From assembly GCF_001612665.1 (NCBI RefSeq), contig NZ_BDAX01000009.1, forward strand, positions 124,001 through 188,000: 64,000 bases of DNA. Reading direction: 5' to 3'. A model generated the notes under the pieces. The model saw only the letters and a program-made list of their open reading frames with translations. It was not told the origin of the DNA and did no database searches. The number at the start of each line of letters is the position of its first letter. Position 1 is the first letter of the stretch. Source of the stretch: Nocardia alba NBRC 108234. GTDB lineage: Bacteria; Actinomycetota; Actinomycetes; Mycobacteriales; Mycobacteriaceae. Both the position numbers and the translations under genes were made by a program. Shown piece by piece: positions 1 to 8,123 of the stretch.

Positions 1-2
1 TA

Positions 3-455
3 CCGGTGGGCGGCACGATTACCGGGCTCGGCGTCGCCGCCATGCACTACGCGGGCATGTACGCGATGCAGACCGACGCCGAGATCATCTACGAGCCCGT
101 GGTGGTCGCCGCGTCGCTGGCCATCGCGGTGGTCGCCTCGATCGCGGCACTGTGGTTCGCGCTGCACGTCCACGGCGTCGTCGCGACGACGGGCGCCGCC
201 CTGCTGATGGGGGTGGCCGTCACCGGCATGCACTACACCGGCATGTTCTCGATGAGCGCGCACACCAGCGCCCACGTGGCCCACGCCAGCGGCGCCACCG
301 CGGCGCAGCTACTCACTCCGCTGATCATCGGCATCAGCATGGTGACCATGATCCTGCTGATGCAGATCGGCATCACCGAGCCCGAAGACCCCAACCTCAC
401 CCGACCGGTGCACGGTCAACGCGCGAGCCGCTTCTGGCCCAGCGGGCAGAACTGA
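3..455 (+). CDS. MHYT-domain integral membrane protein, C-terminal part (cut by window edge)
   Basis: The reading frame is open at the left edge, so only the last roughly 150 residues are seen. Two copies of the MHYT signature are visible: AAMHYAGMYAM near the start and TGMHYTGMFSM about 65 residues later, each followed by a hydrophobic helix. MHYT repeats are known as membrane segments proposed to bind copper and sense a diatomic gas through the conserved Met and His residues. The tail after the last helix is short (about 25 residues, hydrophilic), so no GGDEF or kinase output domain follows; this is a stand-alone MHYT sensor or the end of one. Function beyond the family is not shown. Confidence 0.85.
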   Translation, partial: PVGGTITGLGVAAMHYAGMYAMQTDAEIIYEPVVVAASLAIAVVASIAALWFALHVHGVVATTGAALLMGVAVTGMHYTGMFSMSAHTSAHVAHASGATAAQLLTPLIIGISMVTMILLMQIGITEPEDPNLTRPVHGQRASRFWPSGQN

Positions 456-557
456 ACCAGGACCCGGTGCTGGCGGCGTCGCCTCGCCGATCCTCAGCGC
501 GGTCGTCGCATCGGCGGCACGCAGGTTTCACCGGCTACGCGGTGGTCGACTGCTGAC

Positions 558-761
558 TCACCCGGCCCGCACATCATGGGCCTCCGGTCCGCGCCGAGTC
601 TCGGTCACGGTGTATTCCACGCGCTGACCATCGCGCAGCGTACGGAACCCCGCACCGGCCAGCGCGGTGTATTCGACGAACACGTCGGGTCCCCCGGCGT
701 CGGGAGCGATGAATCCGAATCCCTTGCCGCTGTCGAACCAGGTCACGATCCCGCTCGGCAT
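558..761 (-). CDS. cold-shock-domain protein (CspA family), 67 aa
   Basis: A single cold-shock domain starting MPSGIVTWFDSGKGFGFI, with RNP1 (KGFGFIAP) and a diverged RNP2 (VFVEYTAL in place of the usual VFVHYSAI). Members bind single-stranded RNA or DNA and act as RNA chaperones in the cytoplasm. The open frame extends much further upstream, but the ATG at 761 gives the standard family length and has GGAGG about 11 nt upstream. The His-to-Glu change in RNP2 is a deviation from the textbook consensus. It is divergent from the membrane-protein gene at 931. Confidence 0.9.
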   Translation of the reverse strand: MPSGIVTWFDSGKGFGFIAPDAGGPDVFVEYTALAGAGFRTLRDGQRVEYTVTETRRGPEAHDVRAG

Positions 762-930
762 CCCCCACCCTCCGACTTCTGTGCCTGCCAACCTGTTTCG
801 CCAATCGTCGCACGCCGGGGCCCGCGACACGACCCGCATTCGATTCGAGGAGCCGATCGGCCGGTGACGGAGTGGATATGCTCCGGACACGGTCCGCCCG
901 GACCGGGTCAGCCGCGAGAACGGGGATTCG

Positions 931-2226
931 GTGCAGCGTTCGACGGTTCGCCGCGCGGCCGAGACCGTCACGATCTTCGTCGCGACGTCGGTGGCGGCGC
1001 TCGCGATCATGCTGCCGATCAGTTTCGCGTCCTTGGCGGCCTCGCTGCATGTCGACCTGCTGGTGTTCAACGTGCCGCGGGCGATGACCGGTGCGGCGTT
1101 CGTCGCGGTGATCACCGCCGCGGTCACCGTCGCCATCGGCAGCGAGCGAACGGCGCGCTGGACCGCGCTACTCGCCCTGAGCGGCATCGTGGTCAGTCAT
1201 CTCGCCTTCATCCCGGACAGCACCGACGGACATCTCGACAGCCTGTCGCTGCCCACCCTGAATTTCATCGACTCGCTGCTCGCCGGCGTTGTCATCGGCG
1301 CGCTCGCCGTGGTGGTCTGGAACGAGCCGTTCCTGCGCACCGTCTACCTGTTCGGCGCGCTCGGCGGCACCATTCTCGGCGATCTGACCCAGTCCCCCAC
1401 CGACCCGACGTCCGATGGCTTCAGCGGCGCGCTCGGCAGCACCCTGCCGCTGTTGTTCATCGCGGCCAGCGCGCTCGCCCTCACCTACTTCGCGCTCACC
1501 ACCGCCACCCCGCCGCGCACGACCATCGAGACGGCCATCCCGCTGGCACCCGTGTTCGCCGCCGTCGTCACGTTCACGACGACCATCATCACCGCGTTCG
1601 CCGTGGCGTCCCACAAGTCCAGCGTCCCCTATCTGGTCGTCGCCTCGATCGTCACCATCGCGGCCGCGGTCGCCGCCGCGATGATCCTGCCCGAACGCGA
1701 CGGCGTCCTGATCCTGCTGATGAACAGTTTCGCCGTCGCGGGCAGCCTCGTCACCACGCTGCCGCGCTCCGGCTGGATCGATCTCGCCACCCTCGCCGCC
1801 ATCGCCTGCGGCCTCCTGATCGGCATCCGCAGACCGCGTCCGCTGGTAGCTGCGACGAGCGTGGTCGTGCTGGCCTGCTGCGTCCTGGCCACCGATTTCT
1901 TCGCCCCGCCCGCCACACTCACCGCGGCCCTGGGCTGCCTCGCCCTCGGCACGGTCGGCGGGTACTGCGTCGGCACCGCGATTCCCCAGAGCCCCACCTC
2001 CGGGACCGTCGGACTGGCGACCCTGTTCGTCCCCTCGATCGGAGTCGCATTGAGCGACAGCGGCTTCGGGCACCTCGCGTATTCCTCGACCTGGTACCGC
2101 ACCACGGACCTCGACCGGGGGGTTGCCCCCGGCGCGGTCGCGATCGCGGTCGCCCTCGGTTGCGCGGTCGCCGTGCTGGCCCTGCTGCGCTACCGCAGCG
2201 CGCCCCCGAGCACCATCAGCTCCTAG
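931..2226 (+). CDS. hypothetical multi-pass membrane protein, 431 aa
   Basis: Starts at GTG after a GGGG stretch. Almost the whole protein is hydrophobic, with roughly 12 predicted membrane helices, few charged residues and short loops; the first helix begins near residue 12. I recognise no catalytic or transport signature. Its last 11 bases overlap the end of the convergent NUDIX gene. A permease-like or polytopic scaffold role is possible but unsupported. Confidence 0.8.
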   Translation: MQRSTVRRAAETVTIFVATSVAALAIMLPISFASLAASLHVDLLVFNVPRAMTGAAFVAVITAAVTVAIGSERTARWTALLALSGIVVSHLAFIPDSTDGHLDSLSLPTLNFIDSLLAGVVIGALAVVVWNEPFLRTVYLFGALGGTILGDLTQSPTDPTSDGFSGALGSTLPLLFIAASALALTYFALTTATPPRTTIETAIPLAPVFAAVVTFTTTIITAFAVASHKSSVPYLVVASIVTIAAAVAAAMILPERDGVLILLMNSFAVAGSLVTTLPRSGWIDLATLAAIACGLLIGIRRPRPLVAATSVVVLACCVLATDFFAPPATLTAALGCLALGTVGGYCVGTAIPQSPTSGTVGLATLFVPSIGVALSDSGFGHLAYSSTWYRTTDLDRGVAPGAVAIAVALGCAVAVLALLRYRSAPPSTISS

Positions 2227-2653
2227 CCGATTCCCAGCCGTATTCCGAGAACGCCTCCCCCGCCATCACCTTGCCGATGCCGACCCGGCAGTAGTCGACG
2301 ATCTCGTCGGGCAGGCCCGCGGGCTCGAACCAGCCCAGTTCCGAACACTTTTCGGGCTCGCAGTTGACAACCGTGCCCGTCCAACGACGCACGACGAAGA
2401 ACATCTGGACCCGCTCGTCGCTGTGCGACACGTGCGCGAATGCCACATCCAGGGCTTCGATCTCGACCCCGATCTCCTCGCGAGCCTCCCTGATCAGCCC
2501 CGCCACCGCCGTCTCCCCCGCCTCCAGGTGCCCCGCGGGCACATGGAACAACCCGTCCCCGAACCCCGTATTCCTCCTGCGCCCCAACAACACCCGATCC
2601 CGCGCGTCGATCAAGATCAGATGAACCCCCACCAGCACGCGATACTTATCCAC
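2216..2653 (-). CDS. NUDIX hydrolase, 145 aa
   Basis: A complete Nudix box is present (G-H-L-E-A-G-E then R-E-A-R-E-E-I-G-V; pattern GX5EX7REUXEEXGU), which coordinates Mg2+ for hydrolysis of a nucleoside diphosphate linked to another moiety. The short single-domain form with WRVP-like FHVPAGHLE preceding the box resembles MutT/ADP-ribose-type members acting in the cytoplasm; the substrate cannot be told. I chose the GTG at 2653 because AAGGAGG lies 7 nt upstream; the GTG two codons earlier (2659) would be almost on top of that site. Convergent with, and overlapping the end of, the membrane-protein gene at 931-2226. Confidence 0.9.
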   Translation of the reverse strand: MDKYRVLVGVHLILIDARDRVLLGRRRNTGFGDGLFHVPAGHLEAGETAVAGLIREAREEIGVEIEALDVAFAHVSHSDERVQMFFVVRRWTGTVVNCEPEKCSELGWFEPAGLPDEIVDYCRVGIGKVMAGEAFSEYGWESARS

Positions 2654-2734
2654 CGTCACCCCTCCTTGTCTATTTGCCCACCCAGAACTTCGAGACCGCC
2701 GCGTTCACCGACGTTTTCGGGGTATACCCACATC

Positions 2735-3379
2735 ATGAGTTTCCCGGTGTCCTTTGGGGTCGCCCAGGTCGGTCTCCTGGCCCTGATCGCCCTCGCTGTT
2801 GCCCTCCTCGTCATGGCCGCACTGGCCGCCACCCGCCGCCGCGGCCCCAAAGCCGTTCTCGGCCGCGCGGTCCCCGGCACCGCTCTCCTACTGGTCGCGG
2901 TCCTCCTACTCTGGATCGCCACACTCCTGCAGACCTACCTCGGCCTCACCGGCGAAATCAAAGCCGCTCACGTGGTCGCCAAACCCGTTGCGGGCCAAGA
3001 ACATCAAATAGAACTCGTGCTCACCCAGTTCGACGAAGACGGCACCCCGAGCCCGCCGACAACCCATCGCATCGAAGGCGACATGTTCGCCCTACAGTCC
3101 AACATCGTCGAACTCGAACCCTGGGTCAACGCCCTCGGCTTCCACTCCGGCTACAAGCTCAGCCGCCTGTACGGCCAACGCCTCGACGGCAAATCCCCCA
3201 CCCAAGACCAGACCTTCCTCAACGGCGGCGACCGCGACTTCTTCGAAGACATGAACAAGAACCGCTGGTACACCAGCCCGTTCGTCCGCTCCGCCTACGG
3301 CAACGCCACCATCGCCACCCCCGGCGAATACGACGTCTACATCTCCCGAGACGCCATCAAGGTCCGCCAGACCAACTAA
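2735..3379 (+). CDS. hypothetical membrane-anchored protein, 214 aa
   Basis: Starts at ATG 2735. Two N-terminal membrane helices (about residues 10-32 and 45-65) are followed by a roughly 150-residue hydrophilic domain rich in Asp, Glu and aromatic residues that probably lies outside the membrane. The sequence SGYKLSRLYGQRLDG and the end KNRWYTSPFVRSAYGN suggest a folded beta-rich domain, but I do not recognise the family. It resembles cation-symporter or phosphodiesterase-associated small membrane proteins only in architecture. Codon use is like the surrounding core genome. Confidence 0.75.
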   Translation: MSFPVSFGVAQVGLLALIALAVALLVMAALAATRRRGPKAVLGRAVPGTALLLVAVLLLWIATLLQTYLGLTGEIKAAHVVAKPVAGQEHQIELVLTQFDEDGTPSPPTTHRIEGDMFALQSNIVELEPWVNALGFHSGYKLSRLYGQRLDGKSPTQDQTFLNGGDRDFFEDMNKNRWYTSPFVRSAYGNATIATPGEYDVYISRDAIKVRQTN

Positions 3380-3400
3380 CCCTCCGCAAGCCCATCCCGC

Positions 3401-3430
3401 GCGGACGAGTCAGCCGAAGAGCTCGTCCGC
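3401..3430. terminator. 9-bp inverted repeat between convergent genes
   Basis: GCGGACGAG at 3401-3409 pairs perfectly with CTCGTCCGC at 3422-3430 around a 12-nt loop. It lies just after the gene ending at 3379 and overlaps the last codons of the minus-strand gene ending at 3410, a usual place for a shared terminator. No clear U-run follows. Confidence 0.4.
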
Positions 3431-3673
3431 CCGGGTCGCGGTTACCGCCTGCAACACCCACGCGTCGAGTTGATCAATATCGGTGGTGTCGGTGAGCAGC
3501 TTTCGCTGGCCTGCGGAGAGCTCGATTCCACGACTGGTGAGCACGGTCAATACCGAGAGTACGACCCCCTGGACGAGGCCCTGCTCGCGTGCTTCCGCCA
3601 ACCCTTGCTCCCGCCCCTCGGCACGGAGACGCTGAGCAGATTCCGAACGGAAGAACGACAGATCCGTTTCCAT
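3410..3673 (-). CDS. stand-alone C-terminal domain copy of the adjacent Rpn-like protein, 87 aa (candidate antitoxin or remnant)
   Basis: The 87 residues align end to end with the last 91 residues of the gene just upstream (3690-4604): both begin M-x-T-D-L-S-F-F-R-S-E-S and end LQAVTATR-x-x-ELF. The homology starts right behind the stop codon of the upstream gene, at CTTTGGAGGGAC, and runs to this gene's stop, so it is a tandem duplication of the 3-prime end. The duplicated coding bases GGAGGG now sit 5 nt before the ATG and make a strong ribosome-binding site. The two copies have diverged mainly in the linker (the parent has four GREE-type repeats, this one does not). It may be an inhibitor of the full-length protein, or a fading duplicate. 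Confidence 0.7.
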   Translation of the reverse strand: METDLSFFRSESAQRLRAEGREQGLAEAREQGLVQGVVLSVLTVLTSRGIELSAGQRKLLTDTTDIDQLDAWVLQAVTATRADELFG

Positions 3674-3689
3674 TTCGTCCCTCCAAAGC

Positions 3690-4604
3690 TCAGTCGAAGA
3701 GTTCGCTCGCGCGGGTAGCGGTCACTGCCTGCAACAACCATGTGTTGAGCTGATCAAGGTCGGTCGTACCAGCAACCAGTTCGCGCTGGGCGGCCGAGAG
3801 CTCGATGCCGCGACCTGTGAGGACAGTCAGCACCGAGCCCGCGACTCCCACACCGACCCCCTCTTCGCGGCCCTCTTCGCGGCCCTCCTCGCGGCCTTCT
3901 TCGCGCCCCTGGGCGCGTAGCCGCTGAGCAGACTCCGAGCGGAAGAACGACAGATCCGTGGCCATTTTGTCCCTCCAAAGTTGGGCTGCGTCGGTATGCG
4001 AAATTCCCTGTTCGATGAGTTCAGCGTAGAACGCGGTCTCATCATCTAATCCGTGCCGCCGGAACGCGATGATGATCGACTCCAGTATCGCACCGATCTC
4101 GGGCTCACGGGCGTGAGTGATCGCCGACAGTGCAGCAAGAGGCAGGTCGGCGAGGACATCCGCCGGATCGATGATGGCAGGCACGTTGTGCGGGCCGAGG
4201 ACGATGGGCAGCAGAGAGAAGCACGTCCAGCCCCGATACGTGAGCGTCAACGGCTTACCCGCCCAGGTAGCGGTCTCTTTGTCGTGGCATACGACCACCA
4301 ACACCACAGGCAACCGATACTTGTTGTGCAGAAAAGTCACGTAGTACGACCACGCGGCCACTCGCGAATTGTCGCTGCTCGATTGCGCCTCCACGACGAG
4401 CAAGAACTCATCCACCGCGGTCGTGACCCGCAGGATCGTGTCCGCCCACCGTTCGACGGGCGCAGTCTCGGTCAGGTCGACCGAAATCTGTTCCACCGCA
4501 ACAGGATCAGGGAACGGTAGGTCCAGCACGCGAAAGGCATGACCGACCGCCGCGGCATTGTGAGTGAAGATCCCGTGCATCGCCTCATGCGATGAGCTGA
4601 CCAT
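3690..4604 (-). CDS. PD-(D/E)XK-type (Rpn/transposase-associated-like) protein, 304 aa
   Basis: The N-terminus MVSSSHEAMHGIF matches the S-x-x-H-E-A start of a large actinobacterial family. Around residues 55-75 a hydrophobic strand ends in FLLVVEAQ, with an acidic residue ahead (D-E), which fits the PD-(D/E)XK nuclease core with E-x-Q as the second motif. The rest is an alpha/beta domain to about residue 190, a helical part, then a GREE-repeat linker and a C-terminal helical domain. The family is related by fold to Rpn (YhgA-like) nucleases involved in recombination and phage defence; that assignment is my inference. An internal start (3965) with its own ribosome-binding site could give a second, C-terminal product. 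Confidence 0.65.
   Translation of the reverse strand: MVSSSHEAMHGIFTHNAAAVGHAFRVLDLPFPDPVAVEQISVDLTETAPVERWADTILRVTTAVDEFLLVVEAQSSSDNSRVAAWSYYVTFLHNKYRLPVVLVVVCHDKETATWAGKPLTLTYRGWTCFSLLPIVLGPHNVPAIIDPADVLADLPLAALSAITHAREPEIGAILESIIIAFRRHGLDDETAFYAELIEQGISHTDAAQLWRDKMATDLSFFRSESAQRLRAQGREEGREEGREEGREEGVGVGVAGSVLTVLTGRGIELSAAQRELVAGTTDLDQLNTWLLQAVTATRASELFD
3963..3976 (-). promoter_or_regulatory. internal Shine-Dalgarno and ATG inside the Rpn-like gene
   Basis: Within the gene 3690-4604 the bases GGAGGG (3976-3971) lie 5 nt before an in-frame ATG (3965-3963). Initiation here would make a 91-residue protein (3690-3965) equal to the C-terminal domain. The same site is duplicated at 3671-3684, where it serves the stand-alone copy. 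E. coli Rpn genes are reported to use an internal start to make an inhibitory C-terminal protein; whether that happens here is inference. Confidence 0.55.
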
Positions 4605-4820
4605 GCACGAAGGCTATCAATTCTCGAACTAGAGTTCGAATCAGGCAAAACTCTCACGCCCTGCGCCACCCTGTGACTCATGACGTCGGCCAGAGACGGT
4701 ATGGCCGTAAACGTTCGATCTTCGCACCCCACTTCAGCTATCTCGCCGGACGTCAAGCGCTTTCGTTTCCGGAGTGTGCGATCGTGGATGCTCCAGAGGA
4801 TTTCAGGGGGCGACAGGCAG

Positions 4821-5369
4821 ATGATCGACGACAACCAGGTCCAGCAGTGGCTGACCGACCGCGGAGCCGACGCGATCGAGCACCCTGGTGGCACACTCCT
4901 CGACCACCTCAGTCGAGTTGCCGACCGCCTCACGACCTGGGCCACACCGGACCACGTCGTTATGGCCGGACTCTGCCACGCGGCCTACGGCACCGACGGG
5001 TTCGTCACTGCACTGATCACGCCCGACGAGCGGCCCCAGTTGGTCGACCTCATCGGCAACCAAGCTGAGCACCTCGTCTACCTCTATGGCAGCTGCGTAC
5101 GAAACCCCCTGTACCCACAACTGGCCGGGCGTGAACCGGTTACGGTTATCGACCGGTTCACCGGGGATTCCCATTGCCTCGACGACTCCGATATTCGGGC
5201 ATTCCTGGAAATCACGGTCGCAAATGAGATCGACGTGATGCTGCACAACGAGGAACTCGCTCGCCAGCACGCCCAGCCACTCTACGAATTATTCTCCGCC
5301 GCGAGTCACCGCCTACCTGCATCCGCCCGGCGGGACTGTGTACTCCTGACTGAATTGGACCGAGGATAG
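4821..5369 (+). CDS. DUF6817-type protein, 182 aa
   Basis: The motif HPGGTLLDHL followed 25 residues later by GLCHAAYGTDGF is the hallmark of this actinobacterial family, which looks like a degenerate HD-type metal-binding fold (His, His-Asp and a later His). The open frame reaches further upstream, but ATG 4821, starting MIDDNQVQQWL, puts the conserved region at the expected distance, with a GGGGG stretch 10-15 nt before it. No enzymatic activity is established for the family as far as I know. It sits alone on the plus strand at the left side of the accessory island; base composition is lower in G+C than the neighbouring core genes. Confidence 0.7.
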   Translation: MIDDNQVQQWLTDRGADAIEHPGGTLLDHLSRVADRLTTWATPDHVVMAGLCHAAYGTDGFVTALITPDERPQLVDLIGNQAEHLVYLYGSCVRNPLYPQLAGREPVTVIDRFTGDSHCLDDSDIRAFLEITVANEIDVMLHNEELARQHAQPLYELFSAASHRLPASARRDCVLLTELDRG

Positions 5370-5465
5370 GAATTCGATCCGATAGTGAACCTTCCTTTCC
5401 ACCACGAGGTCAGCAATCCTGACTCGAGAGACCCGTTCCAGGCTGACGCAAATCCTGAGACCCCT

Positions 5466-5493
5466 GACTACCCAGCGGTAAAGCTGGGTAGTC
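5466..5493. repeat. perfect 11-bp hairpin between accessory genes
   Basis: GACTACCCAGC (5466-5476) and GCTGGGTAGTC (5483-5493) are perfectly complementary around the loop GGTAAA. It lies about 95 bp after the DUF6817-type gene and 31 bp before the next start, so it is either the terminator of the first or a regulator site for the second. No T-run follows. Confidence 0.45.
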
Positions 5494-5524
5494 CATCGAA
5501 CCCGCCGACAGTGAACGGATACCG

Positions 5525-5836
5525 GTGAGCATTCCTCCTCCTCCCGACGACCCGGAGCGAGACCGCGTCGAATACTGGCGGGCCGCAACCTTGGCAGTCC
5601 CGGCAGGGGCTGCGGTCGGCCTGGCGTTCTTTGCGATCTTCGCGGTCATCGCCGACTCGAACTACCCCGATACTGATCCCTCATTCTGGGTTCTCGCTGT
5701 AGGGGCGGTGGCCGCCCTGTGTGTTTCAGCCATCGCGACCGGCACAATTCGACGCACTCCATGGACACGAGGCGTCGCTACCGGACTGTTCGCGTCAGCA
5801 ATGCTGATAGCTTTCGTCAGCTTGGTGCTGCGATGA
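5525..5836 (+). CDS. small membrane protein, 103 aa
   Basis: GTG start. A hydrophilic N-terminus (MSIPPPPDDPERDRVEYW) is followed by three predicted membrane helices, about residues 22-45, 53-72 and 83-102. Nothing in the sequence names a function. The stop overlaps the start of the next gene by ATGA, so the two are translationally coupled and may form a complex. Confidence 0.6.
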   Translation: MSIPPPPDDPERDRVEYWRAATLAVPAGAAVGLAFFAIFAVIADSNYPDTDPSFWVLAVGAVAALCVSAIATGTIRRTPWTRGVATGLFASAMLIAFVSLVLR

Positions 5837-6138
5837 AAAGACGAAAAACCAACGACCTTTCGAAGCTGTACGGTCCAGAAAGCTTTGCGGCCTCGATAGT
5901 GGGCATGGCCTGCATCAGTCTCCCCTACGCCCTTTCAACTCTACGGGCGGCGTGGTGGCTGATCTTCGTTCCACTCGTCATCGGCATCGGACTCCTCGTC
6001 CTTAACGCGAATATCGCGAGATCACAATCGTCGATGAAACGTATCGCAGTGGGACTACTCGTCGCCTCCGCTGGCTTTGCGCTATCACTACTTGGTCTGC
6101 TCACAGTGTTCGGAATCGCATCGATATTTCAGAATTGA
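5833..6138 (+). CDS. small membrane protein, 101 aa
   Basis: ATG 5833 overlaps the TGA of the preceding gene (ATGA). A basic N-terminus (MKRRKTNDLSKLYG) leads into three predicted membrane helices. Longer upstream frame is rejected because it would run back through the previous gene. Unknown function; the pair of coupled three-helix proteins lies next to the end of the restriction-like cassette but on the opposite strand, so membership of that system is not implied. Confidence 0.6.
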   Translation: MKRRKTNDLSKLYGPESFAASIVGMACISLPYALSTLRAAWWLIFVPLVIGIGLLVLNANIARSQSSMKRIAVGLLVASAGFALSLLGLLTVFGIASIFQN

Positions 6139-6402
6139 GCAACTGATCACATACGATGGCTGAGATCTTCGCACAGTTTTGCCCTCTGGTTCGCTACCGC
6201 CCATCAGCTACCAGTAGATCGCCTACCACCACAAGCGAATTCGGCTTCGGCGCCTCCGGATCTTGGCAGTACTCGATTCCGACCACTGTCGACCTCTCGT
6301 TCCCGAATCTCCGACGGCGACCCCGGTCAGAGCAACCCGTAGGCGTCCGGTGAGCACACCGACGGTTTGCTGTCGGACCGTCACCTCCTCAGACGTGAGG
6401 AA

Positions 6403-7230
6403 TCAGGACACCACGCCGACGAAGACTCGCGCTGCTCGGGGTTCCACCTCGTTTGCAGGTGTTCGACCGCCGAATGACAGGTAGCCGAACACCGTTTCCT
6501 TCGCGATCTCGAGCAGTTCCTCGTCCAGAGCCCTGCTGTCCAGCGCCTCGAAGACGACGAACGGCGCCAGCCGGAGAAGGCGTTTGAGGAAGTCTCGGAG
6601 GATGTCTCGTTCGGTGATGTCGGAACCTGAGAAGTCCATCTGCCTCCAGGTGCGCAAAATCGACTGGATCAGGTGGGGGCTGCCGCCGAGAGCCGCGCGG
6701 CGCGCGTAGATCTGGTCGAAGGCTGCTTCACCGAGGACGTGAAGTGCGGCGTAAGGATCAGAGTCTGTGGGGGCGTAGACGAGTTGGGCTCGCCACCACA
6801 TGCGTCCGAGGACGTGGCGGGTGAGGTCGGAGCCGAGCACTCGATCGCCTGGAGGCTTCGGGTAGCGCCAGTGCGAAACGTCGGGGAGGACTACAAGCGA
6901 GAGAAAGGCCCAGACGTCTCCGGAGGCTGCCTCGGCAGGCGAGATTCGCATCTCGCGGTGCAGTACAACGGCGAGCTGCAGGTCGAAGCTGACCTTCTGC
7001 TTGGCATCCGGTGGCTGCGGAAAGCCGGATTCCTTGGCCAAGTCGACGACAATGTCGCGCAGTAGTTGGAGCGTGGCCGGATCGACCCGCGTGCCGCCAG
7101 TTGCGACGAACACCGCAGAGCTGTCAGCGAGCGACCATCGAGTGTTCAACTCGATCGGACCGAGGTCTTTGTAGTCCACGGCAAGAGGCTTAGCGCGGTG
7201 ACGGAGAAGCCGCGGGTAGAGGAGTGTCAT
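6403..7230 (-). CDS. seventh gene of the Z1/GHKL cassette, possible DUF6339-type protein, 275 aa
   Basis: Last gene of the minus-strand cassette; its ATG overlaps the stop of the upstream gene by 4 bp (ATGA). No membrane segment or signal peptide. The central stretch VWAFLSLVVLPDVSHWRYP followed by LGRMWWRAQLVY reminds me of DUF6339 proteins, which I associate with such clusters, but I cannot confirm this. The C-terminal third is helical and charged (DILRDFLKRLLRL). No nuclease or ATPase motif is visible. Its strict coupling to the four genes before it argues that it is a subunit or specificity factor of the same system. Confidence 0.6.
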   Translation of the reverse strand: MTLLYPRLLRHRAKPLAVDYKDLGPIELNTRWSLADSSAVFVATGGTRVDPATLQLLRDIVVDLAKESGFPQPPDAKQKVSFDLQLAVVLHREMRISPAEAASGDVWAFLSLVVLPDVSHWRYPKPPGDRVLGSDLTRHVLGRMWWRAQLVYAPTDSDPYAALHVLGEAAFDQIYARRAALGGSPHLIQSILRTWRQMDFSGSDITERDILRDFLKRLLRLAPFVVFEALDSRALDEELLEIAKETVFGYLSFGGRTPANEVEPRAARVFVGVVS

Positions 7231-8123
7231 GCGATTCCCTCGAAGATCTTGACGGCCGCCTGCAACTGTGAGGCGAATAGGTTCGGGGATTCCTGCGCGG
7301 CGAGGCGGATGTCTGTGATGGACCGACCGGGAAACAGGCGGCCGAACAACTCCTGCAGGGTGGCTCCTAATGTCTCATCGAGATACATTGCCTCATCGTC
7401 GAATTCACTGATGCGCAGCGCGTGGTCGACCATGGTTCGCGCCACGTCGGCATAGAGCATCGATAGCGCCATCTTGTCTTGGAGGCGGGGACTTCCCGCG
7501 CGCTGCAATGCTTCTGCGATCAGTGTCTTCTTCTCGTTGACCAACAGCAGTAGCGACCCCATTGTGGCGACGTCTAGATCCGTCCCGATCTCGAGGTGCC
7601 ATGCGGCATCGCCGGGATAGTTGGTCAGATCGAAGTCAACTATGGCGATAGGGAATTGGGGCGCATCGCCCTGCAGACGGATCTGCGTGCGATCACTCCA
7701 CAGCACGGATCCTCCGCGACGTGGTGCCACCGGCCGATCGGCGCCGTGCCTGCGTCGAGCCAGCACCAATGCAGTGTCAAGCGTCAAGACGCCACCGAGA
7801 TCCGCGCCGACGAGATCGGCTCGCAGCTCCACCTCACCTCTGACAGGAACGATTGCGCGGGACAGTGTTCCGCGCAACTTGGAACCGGTAGACGTCCAGA
7901 CCGCGGCCAAGGCCAACTCAGTTCCCGGCGCGAGCGTCGACTCGGCCAGTGCTCGCCCGAGGTCGACGCGAACAACCCTGCGCACCGACAAATTTGTCTG
8001 ATAGTCCCAGTGCGGGAGGTGATCCGGCAATGGCATCTCCTCGCCACCGATCCTTATCAACCACTCCCCTGCCTGAACAACGTCCGCAGTCGGCTTCTTG
8101 TATGGCAGAGCACGATTGGCCAT
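7227..8123 (-). CDS. sixth gene of the Z1/GHKL cassette, unrecognised protein, 298 aa
   Basis: I chose the ATG at 8123 (MANRALPYKK) because it shares its A with the TGA of the GHKL gene, giving tight coupling; the frame is open 47 codons further but that would lie inside the upstream gene. The N-terminal two thirds looks beta-rich with regularly spaced Arg and Asp residues (about 1-190), the rest is helical (LLVNEKKTLIAEALQR onward). I recognise no family. Soluble, cytoplasmic. It overlaps the next gene by ATGA, so all five genes from the Z1 ATPase to the end are one translational unit. Confidence 0.65.
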   Translation of the reverse strand: MANRALPYKKPTADVVQAGEWLIRIGGEEMPLPDHLPHWDYQTNLSVRRVVRVDLGRALAESTLAPGTELALAAVWTSTGSKLRGTLSRAIVPVRGEVELRADLVGADLGGVLTLDTALVLARRRHGADRPVAPRRGGSVLWSDRTQIRLQGDAPQFPIAIVDFDLTNYPGDAAWHLEIGTDLDVATMGSLLLLVNEKKTLIAEALQRAGSPRLQDKMALSMLYADVARTMVDHALRISEFDDEAMYLDETLGATLQELFGRLFPGRSITDIRLAAQESPNLFASQLQAAVKIFEGIA

